The position numbers and the translations under genes were made by a program. 5,035 nucleotides of DNA from Patescibacteria group bacterium. Its GTDB lineage: Bacteria > Patescibacteriota > Patescibacteriia > WFTA01 > S139-112. Shown here piece after piece: positions 1-4,899 of this stretch (position 1 is the stretch's first letter; every line of letters starts with the position of its first letter). The notes beneath the pieces were generated by a model. It ran no database searches. It was not told the DNA's origin and saw only the letters and a program-made list of their open reading frames with translations. The DNA lies in contig WFTA01000052.1 of assembly GCA_015485715.1 (NCBI GenBank), forward strand, positions 1 to 5,035. Reading direction: 5' to 3'.

Positions 1-870
1 CCCTATAGTTACTTTACCCTTAATAACATTACTTATACTTGTGACAAGATTATCATCATCTATATTAGTATCTAAATATTTAAGTACCAATTTAAATACT
101 TCTAAAATCTTTTTTAACTTCTCACCTGCTCCAAAAGATTTAAAATCTATATATTCATTTAATCCTGATTGATATTTAATCTTTAATTGCATATTGTAAA
201 AACCTTTGCCATCACCAACACAGTTAGAAGGATTGTAACTTATCACAATTAAATCTTCTATAGATCCATCTCTTCTACTATACACAAACTTCACATCTAA
301 GTAAATAACTTTTTCTCCTTTTTTTGTATTAATGGATATTATAATATCTCCTCCTCTTTTATCTTCTTCGCAATTTCCTATTCTAACGGTATACGTATTA
401 CCTGCAGCAAGAATATCCTCCAAACCTTTGCACACAGCTATTTCTCCAATCATTCCTATTTTACGATCTCTATGCAAAATAATCTCAAACAGTTCATCAA
501 AAAATGAAATATATTTTTTATTTTTTACAAGCTCGTACAAATCTTGTATAACTTGGTTTCTAAACTTTTTTTCCAAATCATTGATATTATCAGTCCCACT
601 TTTTTTATTATAATAAAAATCATTAAGCTTTTCTAAAATACCTTTTAGTATAGGGTTATAAGTATAACTCTTAATAATATTCACTAAAAATAGTAAAACC
701 TCAACATTCTCTTCATCTAATTTTCCTTCTTGTTTCTGTAAACACAATTGATGGAGTAGAAGTAATAATTTACTGTATATATATTTAAAATATTCATCTC
801 TATCAATAAACAATTTGGATAACTCTACTCTTTCCTGCATGGTTGATCTTTGTCCCGGATAAAATAGCAT
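1..870 (-). CDS. Putative PD-(D/E)xK nuclease-fold protein, C-terminus off the window
   Basis: The frame is open from position 870 to the window edge (290 codons, no stop seen), so the C-terminus is missing. I do not recognise a named family. The first ~120 residues look alpha-helical (LLLLLHQLC, VLLFLVNIIKSY). A core then resembles the PD-(D/E)xK nuclease fold: Glu143 in GEIAVCKGL, Asp175 in KRGGDIIIS, and Asp192-Val-Lys194 in YLDVKF, with Asp175 and Asp192 17 residues apart on two predicted beta strands. This order (helix Glu, strand Asp, strand D-x-K) is typical of restriction-type and other DNA-cleaving enzymes; the assignment is inference from motif and spacing. The ATG at 870 lies 10 bases after the deacetylase stop and suggests co-transcription. 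The ATG at 840 is an alternative start, and neither has a clear ribosome site. The gene is visibly more AT-rich than rtcB, which may mean transfer. A methyltransferase or other partner could lie beyond position 1. Confidence 0.72.
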   Translation of the reverse strand, partial: MLFYPGQRSTMQERVELSKLFIDRDEYFKYIYSKLLLLLHQLCLQKQEGKLDEENVEVLLFLVNIIKSYTYNPILKGILEKLNDFYYNKKSGTDNINDLEKKFRNQVIQDLYELVKNKKYISFFDELFEIILHRDRKIGMIGEIAVCKGLEDILAAGNTYTVRIGNCEEDKRGGDIIISINTKKGEKVIYLDVKFVYSRRDGSIEDLIVISYNPSNCVGDGKGFYNMQLKIKYQSGLNEYIDFKSFGAGEKLKKILEVFKLVLKYLDTNIDDDNLVTSISNVIKGKVTIG

Positions 871-880
871 ATTAAGCTGG

Positions 881-1576
881 TTATTTTACCAAAAATCTTA
901 AATCAACAGGCCATACTTTGTCAAGAGCAACAGACTCTGCATAATCTGTGCCTATAACAATTCCATTTCTCCTGTCAGAACTCTCTATATACTGGATTAT
1001 ATGTCTGCTTTTTTGACTGCTGTATATACCTATAAGCTCTTCTTTGCGCCTGCGATAGGGGCTTATATCTATATAAATATTGCTTGTCTCAGGCATATAT
1101 CCTTCAAACTTCCAGAAAACAGGCACCCTCCATACTGTTTGACTGTCTTCCAGATAAGCAGTGGTTGCAGATATTTGCACTGCCTGAAGAGCTATCTTGT
1201 ATGTCTCTATATGGTCTCTGTGGGTATCATAATCTGAATGGGTTATGGCTATATAAGGCTTCAAATTTCGTATAATAGAGACAACTTTAAGAATAGATTT
1301 GTCATTTGCCTGTATCATTCCGTCTGCTTCTCCCAGAAAATAGCTATGTCTGATACCTAAAAACTTAGCTGCTTTTTGATATTCTATAAGGCGCAGTTTA
1401 TGTATGTGGGATATTTTCTCATACTTCTTATCTTTGTATAATGCTCCGTTTTCACCCTCTGTCATAAGGATCTCATATACACTATATCCTCTATCCTGAA
1501 AATACATAATAGATCCTGCTATATGAATATGATCATCAGGATGGGCAGATATGATAAGTATGTTTTTATCAGACAT
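881..1576 (-). CDS. PIG-L / LmbE-family zinc-dependent N-acetyl-sugar deacetylase
   Basis: This 231-residue protein is complete and of normal family length. PIG-L/LmbE enzymes are cytosolic metal-dependent hydrolases that remove an acetyl group from N-acetylglucosamine-type substrates; members include MshB (mycothiol), BshB (bacillithiol) and GlcNAc-phosphatidylinositol deacetylase. The first beta strand ILIIS leads into AHPDDH (residues 11-16), where His12 and Asp15 are expected zinc ligands and Asp14 the likely catalytic base. The second signature, THSDYDTHRDH (residues 112-122), should supply the third zinc ligand, His122. YAESVALDKV near residues 212-221 matches the usual family C-terminal motif. 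The fifth position of HPDDE is His instead of the common Glu; the metal ligands are unaffected. The true substrate cannot be read from sequence. No Shine-Dalgarno is visible before the ATG. Expression probably depends on readthrough of the terminator 22 bases upstream, which is part of an attenuator-like leader. The nuclease-like gene follows after 10 bases. Confidence 0.9.
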   Translation of the reverse strand: MSDKNILIISAHPDDHIHIAGSIMYFQDRGYSVYEILMTEGENGALYKDKKYEKISHIHKLRLIEYQKAAKFLGIRHSYFLGEADGMIQANDKSILKVVSIIRNLKPYIAITHSDYDTHRDHIETYKIALQAVQISATTAYLEDSQTVWRVPVFWKFEGYMPETSNIYIDISPYRRRKEELIGIYSSQKSRHIIQYIESSDRRNGIVIGTDYAESVALDKVWPVDLRFLVK

Positions 1577-1597
1577 AATAGAGAGTTTAATTATAAT

Positions 1598-1627
1598 AAA
1601 AAATTCCCTTCCTTTGAGGAAGGGAAT
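1598..1627 (-). terminator. Rho-independent terminator between the Cys-rich leader ORF and the deacetylase
   Basis: On the minus strand ATTCCCTTCC (1627-1618) and GGAAGGGAAT (1612-1603) form a perfect 10-bp stem with a 5-base loop, followed at once by TTTTTT (1603-1598, the first T shared with the stem). It lies 18 bases after the leader ORF stop and 21 bases before the deacetylase start. It would end transcripts from the leader promoter and any readthrough from the superoxide dismutase gene. Its 5' arm is also perfectly complementary to an upstream segment (1692-1681), so the hairpin can be pre-empted by an alternative fold. Confidence 0.88.
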
Positions 1628-1703
1628 GAGAGGATTTTATATTCGTCAACAACAGCTACATTCTTCCACACCTCCACAGCTTCCCTTCCTCATCCAGAAG
1701 GGA
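1598..1703 (-). promoter_or_regulatory. Candidate transcription attenuator with mutually exclusive hairpins upstream of the deacetylase gene
   Basis: Four segments are seen in the minus-strand RNA. Segment 1 is TCCCTTC (1703-1697), segment 2 is TGAGGAAGGGAA (1692-1681), segment 3 is ATTCCCTTCCTCA (1627-1615) and segment 4 is GGAAGGGAAT (1612-1603). Segments 1 and 2 pair over 7 bp (protector), 2 and 3 over 12 perfect bp (antiterminator, 1692-1681 with 1626-1615), and 3 and 4 over 10 perfect bp plus a T run (terminator). These pairings exclude one another, as in trp/his-type attenuators. A small ORF covers segments 1 and 2. Its codons 6-8 are three consecutive Cys codons (1714-1706), so a ribosome stalled there would mask segment 1 and free 2 to pair with 3, allowing readthrough into the deacetylase. 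Unlike trpL, the ORF stop lies between segments 2 and 3. The pairings are seen; the cysteine-sensing mechanism is inferred. Confidence 0.68.
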
Positions 1704-1729
1704 CTGCAACAACATATACTGCTTTCCAT
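1646..1729 (-). CDS. 27-residue cysteine-rich peptide, probable attenuator leader peptide
   Basis: This short ORF begins at the ATG at 1729 with GAGG nine bases upstream and ends in TGA at 1648-1646. The peptide starts MESSICCCSPFW and ends CSCC. It contains seven cysteines in 27 residues, at positions 6, 7, 8, 18, 24, 26 and 27, plus one Trp at 12. A perfect TATAAT lies 22 bases before the start and a terminator follows 18 bases after the stop, so the ORF is a compact transcription unit. It has no signal peptide or membrane segment. I do not recognise it as a known family. The best reading is a leader peptide whose Cys codons are sensed by translating ribosomes, because the ORF overlaps the competing hairpin segments. 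Alternatives are a small metal-binding or redox peptide, a modified-peptide precursor, or a chance ORF. An in-frame ATG at 1744 would add five residues but has no ribosome site. Confidence 0.6.
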   Translation of the reverse strand: MESSICCCSPFWMRKGSCGGVEECSCC

Positions 1730-1750
1730 AAAAATAAACCTCATATAAAT

Positions 1751-1778
1751 ATTATAAACTATATATGGAAAATTACAA
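1751..1778 (-). promoter_or_regulatory. Sigma-70-type promoter for the Cys-rich leader and deacetylase unit
   Basis: On the minus strand TTGTAA (1778-1773) is followed after 16 bases by a perfect TATAAT (1756-1751). The -35 matches four of six consensus positions. Transcription would start near 1745-1743, giving a leader of roughly 15 bases with GAGG close to its 5' end before the ATG at 1729. It begins 11 bases after the dismutase stop, so the downstream unit can be expressed independently. Confidence 0.6.
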
Positions 1779-1789
1779 ATTTATCTTAA

Positions 1790-2377
1790 CTATAGTATTT
1801 TTACAACATTCCACCAGTTCTCTATGTACTCAGCACGGCGGTTTTGATATTTAAGATAATAAGCATGCTCCCAGACATCCAATCCTATGACAGGAGTATG
1901 ACCCAAAAGATAAGGCGAATCCTGATTGGGCAGAGAGTAAACCTGCAAATCACCTTTCTCATCCCTTGCTAAATACGCCCAACCGCTTCCAAAGTGCGAC
2001 AAAGCAACAGTTGAAAACTCTTTTTTAAAATTATCTACAGAGTCAAATTTTTGTTCTATCTCAGACTTTAAACTCTCATCTGCTTGTGTGTTTGGATTCA
2101 TAATATCCCAAAACAGGGTATGATTGATATGTCCTCCTCCATTGTTTCTGATCTGAACTTTATCTTTGTCTTCAATATTCAGGCTTTCCAAATTTCTTAA
2201 TATATCTTCCAAATCCATATTCTGCAGATCAGGATATTTCTCCAAAACTTTGTTTAATTTATCTACATATCCCTGATGATGCTTGGTATGATGAATGATC
2301 ATAGTCTGCTCGTCTATATAAGGCTCAAGAGCATCATAGCCATACCCAAGCTCAGGTAATGTATATGGATATTTCAT
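1790..2377 (-). CDS. sodA: Superoxide dismutase, Mn-type of the Fe/Mn family
   Basis: This enzyme converts superoxide to hydrogen peroxide and oxygen; with no signal peptide it should be cytosolic. The 195-residue protein is full length for the family. The N-terminal helical-hairpin domain carries YTLPELGYGYDALEPYID and IHHTKHHQGY. The metal ligands are His29, His86 (NNGGGHINHTLFW), Asp167 and His171 (DVWEHAYYL); His33 and Tyr37 are the second-sphere gateway pair. Gly81 in NNGGGH together with Gln152 in NQDSP is the Mn-type pattern, since Fe enzymes usually place the active-site Gln in the earlier motif; cambialistic use of iron is possible. I chose the ATG at 2377, not 2398, because GGAGG sits five bases before it and the protein then begins right at the family N-terminus (MKYPYTLPEL). 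It has its own promoter and is separated from rtcB by 332 bases, so it is probably monocistronic. The stop codon is TAG. Confidence 0.96.
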   Translation of the reverse strand: MKYPYTLPELGYGYDALEPYIDEQTMIIHHTKHHQGYVDKLNKVLEKYPDLQNMDLEDILRNLESLNIEDKDKVQIRNNGGGHINHTLFWDIMNPNTQADESLKSEIEQKFDSVDNFKKEFSTVALSHFGSGWAYLARDEKGDLQVYSLPNQDSPYLLGHTPVIGLDVWEHAYYLKYQNRRAEYIENWWNVVKIL

Positions 2378-2403
2378 ACCCACCTCCCTTCGGCACAATG
2401 CCG
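2378..2403 (-). promoter_or_regulatory. Shine-Dalgarno and small 5' UTR hairpin of the superoxide dismutase gene
   Basis: GGGAGGTGG on the minus strand includes GGAGG at 2387-2383, five bases before the ATG at 2377. It is the strongest ribosome site in the window and decides the start. Directly upstream, CGGCA-TTG-TGCCG (2403-2391) is a perfect 5-bp stem with a 3-base loop. It could protect the 5' end of the mRNA or influence initiation; no function is demonstrated. Confidence 0.65.
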
Positions 2404-2417
2404 TTAATTATACAAAG

Positions 2418-2445
2418 ATTATACCATATATGCTTAATTTTTCAA
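2418..2445 (-). promoter_or_regulatory. Extended -10 promoter of the superoxide dismutase gene
   Basis: On the minus strand TTGAAA (2445-2440) is followed after 16 bases by TATAAT (2423-2418), preceded by TGG to give an extended -10 (TGGTATAAT). This would start transcription near 2411 and give a leader of about 34 bases. A second TATAAT at 2412-2407 lacks a good -35 and is less likely. Confidence 0.62.
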
Positions 2446-2502
2446 TTTTCAATAACCAATTTAAAAAAATCCGAAACTCTAAATCCCAAACCTAAAAATT
2501 CC

Positions 2503-2628
2503 AAATATCAATCCAGCTCCACTTTTTGAGGTAAATCTTGCTATAAAACCATAGGGTGTATAATTTAATTTAAAGCAACATATATGCAGATATTCCTGAA
2601 AAGTGGGGCTGGATGGAATCTGATATTT
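2503..2628. repeat. 126-base imperfect palindrome, possible decayed miniature inverted-repeat element
   Basis: The left outer arm AAATATCA (2503-2510) pairs with TGATATTT (2621-2628). The main arm ATCCAGCTCCACTTTT (2511-2526) pairs with AAAAGTGGGGCTGGAT (2599-2614) over 16 positions with one G-T wobble. AGG (2529-2531) pairs with CCT (2595-2597). Six extra bases (2615-2620) bulge from the right arm. Weaker similarity continues inward (AAATCTTGCTATA against the complement of the right side). The 63-base centre has no convincing ORF. Arms of this length around a non-coding centre suggest a MITE-like element or the ends of a deleted insertion sequence. No T run follows on the minus strand, so it does not look like an rtcB terminator. 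The flank at 2462-2502 is A-rich filler with repeated AAATCC/AAACC-like words. Confidence 0.6.
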
Positions 2629-2645
2629 ATTAGATTAACTTAATT

Positions 2646-2705
2646 CATTGGATAATTGGATAATTGATTGTAAATTTGTGAATTGGTAAATTGGATAATT
2701 AGATA
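2646..2705. repeat. Degenerate 8-base tandem repeat just downstream of rtcB
   Basis: Variants of AATTGGAT recur with a period near eight bases: 2646-2653, 2654-2661, 2662-2669 and, after a phase shift, 2681-2688, 2689-2696 and 2697-2704. TTGGATAATT occurs exactly at 2648-2657, 2656-2665 and 2691-2700. It is probably slipped-strand low-complexity sequence; no protein-binding role is evident. Confidence 0.55.
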
Positions 2706-2709
2706 AAAG

Positions 2710-4107
2710 TTATCCTTTACATACAGCTATGGGAGAAAGTCTTGCCACTTTTTTAGCAATACCAATTCTGTGTACAACATCAACTACTGCATCCACATCT
2801 TTATAAGCAATGGGTGCTTCTTCTGCAAGCCCTGACATAGACCCAGCAGATACTGCTATACCCCTTCTCTCTAAATCCTGCTTTAATTCCGAACCTCTCA
2901 CTGTATCTTTTGCTTTTCTGCGCGACATACGCCTTCCTGCGCCATGGCAGGTAGATCCAAAACTCTGTTTAAGAGATTCTTTCTGGCCGACTAAAACATA
3001 AGATCCTGTTCCCATACTTCCGGGAATAAGCACTATCTGATCAGGAAAAGCGCGGGTGGCGCCTTTTCTGTGCACCACTATTTTCTGCTTTTTCCCATCT
3101 ATTTCATACTCCTCTATCTTAGCTATATTGTGAGCCACATCATAAACCACTTTAAGTTCGCTGTCTCCAAACACGCTCTTCCACGCTTGCCTTACCTCAA
3201 AAGTTATCATCTGCCTGTTGGCCCAAGCAAAATTAGCAGCAGCTGACATAGCCCTGAAATACTCCTGCCCTTCTTTGCTTGCAAAAGGAGAGCAGGCAAG
3301 TTCTCTATCTGGAATCTGGATACTGTAGCTGTCCATAACAGCCATCATAAGCCTGATATAGTCTGTAGCTACCTGATGCCCAAGCCCTCTGGATCCTGTA
3401 TGAATCAAAACCACGACTTGGTCCTGATAAAGACCTATTCTGCGCGCTGTATTCTCATCAAAAATCTTCTCCACTTTCTCCACCTCCACAAAGTGATTTC
3501 CTGCACCCATTGTTCCCAGCTGATCCCTTCCCCTCTTCTTTGCTTTGTCTGACACAAAGCTGGAATCTGCCTCAGTGAGTCTGCCTGAAGACTCTATGTA
3601 CTCAAGGTCCTCCTCTCTGCCATATCCCATCTGCACCATATAATGTGCACCATTTTCCAAAACCTTATCCATCTCCTGTCCTTTTAATCTTAATCTCCCC
3701 CCTCTTCCAACTCCTGAAGGAACCTGCCTGAATATTTCTCTGGCTATCTCATGCAATCTGTCTTTTACATCATCAAAAGACATACCAGATGCCAAAAGCC
3801 TTACTCCGCAATTTATATCATACCCTATACCACCGGGTGATATAATACCAGTATCTGCCAAAAAACCAGCTACTCCTCCCACAGGAAAACCATACCCTTC
3901 ATGCATATCAGGCATAGCAAGTGCAAACCTCGATATTCCGGGAAGTGTAGATACATTTACAAGTTGATCTAAAGACTTGTCTCTCAATATTTCATCAAGC
4001 ATACTGTCAGATGCAAAAAATCTGGCATCCACCCTCATATCTTTTCTGTAGGTTTTTGGTATCTGCCAGATATAATCTGATATTTTTTTCAAATCACTTC
4101 TTTTCAT
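2710..4107 (-). CDS. rtcB: RNA-splicing ligase RtcB (GTP- and Mn-dependent 3'-phosphate RNA ligase)
   Basis: RtcB joins RNA 2',3'-cyclic phosphate or 3'-phosphate ends to 5'-OH ends in tRNA splicing or RNA repair, through a histidine-GMP intermediate and two Mn ions in the cytosol. The 465-residue protein is complete. Family motifs appear in order: MPDMHEGYGFPVGGVA (65-80), GGIGYDINCGVR (92-103) with metal ligands Asp97 and Cys100, GAGNHFVEV (201-209) with Asn204 and His205, HTGSRGLGHQV (236-246) with His236, YDVAHNIAK (322-330) with His326, HRKGATRAFP (346-355), GSMGTGSYVL (363-372) and STCHGAGRRMSR (385-396), where His388 is the expected guanylylated histidine. It ends AVCKG, with Lys464 at the position of the conserved terminal nucleotide-contacting lysine. 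No key residue is missing. The ATG lies 6 bases after the preceding stop, without a clear ribosome site, which suggests translational coupling. The archease gene two places upstream encodes its known activating partner. No convincing terminator follows. Confidence 0.98.
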   Translation of the reverse strand: MKRSDLKKISDYIWQIPKTYRKDMRVDARFFASDSMLDEILRDKSLDQLVNVSTLPGISRFALAMPDMHEGYGFPVGGVAGFLADTGIISPGGIGYDINCGVRLLASGMSFDDVKDRLHEIAREIFRQVPSGVGRGGRLRLKGQEMDKVLENGAHYMVQMGYGREEDLEYIESSGRLTEADSSFVSDKAKKRGRDQLGTMGAGNHFVEVEKVEKIFDENTARRIGLYQDQVVVLIHTGSRGLGHQVATDYIRLMMAVMDSYSIQIPDRELACSPFASKEGQEYFRAMSAAANFAWANRQMITFEVRQAWKSVFGDSELKVVYDVAHNIAKIEEYEIDGKKQKIVVHRKGATRAFPDQIVLIPGSMGTGSYVLVGQKESLKQSFGSTCHGAGRRMSRRKAKDTVRGSELKQDLERRGIAVSAGSMSGLAEEAPIAYKDVDAVVDVVHRIGIAKKVARLSPIAVCKG

Positions 4108-4113
4108 AAAAGA

Positions 4114-4872
4114 TTACATAACGATGTCACCCATATTATTTTCTATACCCTCCTCCGCCAGTCCCAATATGTGTTTAAGTTGATTGACCCTCAAAGTTAT
4201 ATGCTTTTCCTTATTATCTCTATCTAAAAAGGGGCTTACTTTCTCTGCTAAAGAAATGTATAAATATATCAGAGATTTTGTAGGCAATTTAAACAGCTCT
4301 CTTTTTACCTCATCTAATACCTGATTTATGTTATGCTCCTGAAACCTTTTCGATAAAAAATCTATTATATCATTGTTTAAATGACGATTTTTAGAAGGAT
4401 CTTTTATAATCTGAGCCAGATTGTAAATGCCAAGGTCAGATATTAAGCTCTCAACTATCCACTCTATAAACTGATTACTTGTTTTTGGATTACAATCAAA
4501 ATCTAACGGTAAACCATCCAAATTTACTTCATACGGAGAAAATACTTCTGTTCCACCAGGTGGATTTGTAAAGCTTTCAAAAGAACTGCTGTCTACAACA
4601 ACAGCACTTTTTTCAACAGGACTTTCTCCTGAATGGATCTTACCTAATTGATATTCAAGATTTTGTATAGAAAAAAATATAACCACCAATACATCAAAGT
4701 CAAGAGATGCATAATACTCTCTTAATTGCAATATTTCCTCCTTTTCAAAATTAAACTTTGATCTTAAGGTACAACAATTCAATATTAATTTACACAGCTG
4801 ATCCGCATAAGATAGAGTACTTATTTTCTCTAAAAATAGAGTGGCTCTATCGTTGATATCAAATTCTGACAT
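4114..4872 (-). CDS. Hypothetical protein between archease and RtcB
   Basis: I do not recognise this complete 252-residue protein. It appears mostly alpha-helical in two parts. Residues 1-80 contain amphipathic segments and a hydrophobic stretch FDVLVVIFFSI (59-69) that is short and lacks flanks typical of a membrane anchor. Residues 81-130 are rich in Ser, Pro, Gly and acidic residues (SGESPVEKS, NPPGGTEV) and are probably a flexible linker. Residues 131-245 are again helical (NQFIEWIVESLISDLG, DEVKRELFKLP, SLIYLYISLAEKVSPFL). Four cysteines (27, 33, 34, 127) form no clear metal motif, and I see no catalytic signature. It starts 27 bases after the archease stop and ends 6 bases before rtcB, so it is almost certainly co-transcribed. 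That placement suggests, by inference only, an accessory role in RNA ligation or repair. It could also be an unrelated passenger. The gene is more AT-rich than rtcB. Confidence 0.85.
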   Translation of the reverse strand: MSEFDINDRATLFLEKISTLSYADQLCKLILNCCTLRSKFNFEKEEILQLREYYASLDFDVLVVIFFSIQNLEYQLGKIHSGESPVEKSAVVVDSSSFESFTNPPGGTEVFSPYEVNLDGLPLDFDCNPKTSNQFIEWIVESLISDLGIYNLAQIIKDPSKNRHLNNDIIDFLSKRFQEHNINQVLDEVKRELFKLPTKSLIYLYISLAEKVSPFLDRDNKEKHITLRVNQLKHILGLAEEGIENNMGDIVM

Positions 4873-4899
4873 AAGTTCTGGTATAAATTTATTATTTAG

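Noticed and set aside
332..613. Plus-strand frame of 93 codons
   Set aside because: It lies opposite a continuous minus-strand frame with a recognisable nuclease-like core; its Ser/Leu/Phe-rich translation is the usual shadow of an AT-rich gene.
1001..1275. Two overlapping plus-strand frames opposite the deacetylase gene
   Set aside because: The minus strand encodes a full PIG-L domain here with both zinc motifs, and the plus frames show no family features.
1590..1595. TATAAT on the minus strand 14 bases before the deacetylase start
   Set aside because: No acceptable -35 lies at the right distance (it would fall in the terminator loop and stem), so a second near-leaderless promoter is possible but unsupported.
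1646..1744. Longer start (ATG at 1744) for the Cys-rich ORF
   Set aside because: It would fall at or before the predicted transcription start and has no Shine-Dalgarno, whereas the ATG at 1729 has GAGG nine bases upstream.
1523..1789. Plus-strand frames across the attenuator region
   Set aside because: They overlap the deacetylase start and the terminator, lack a ribosome site and show no recognisable domain; the minus-strand signals explain the region better.
1790..2398. Longer dismutase start at 2398
   Set aside because: The seven added residues come from the hairpin and ribosome site; the ATG at 2377 has GGAGG five bases upstream and matches the family N-terminus.
2584..2643. 19-codon plus-strand ORF in the right arm of the palindrome
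   Set aside because: It has no ribosome site, and its sequence is dictated by the inverted repeat; probably chance.
2693..2715. GGATAA/TTATCC inverted repeat at the end of rtcB as a terminator
   Set aside because: Only six weak pairs with an 11-base loop and no following T run.
2810..3001. Plus-strand frame opposite rtcB
   Set aside because: It is antisense to the catalytic His388 region of a strongly conserved gene.
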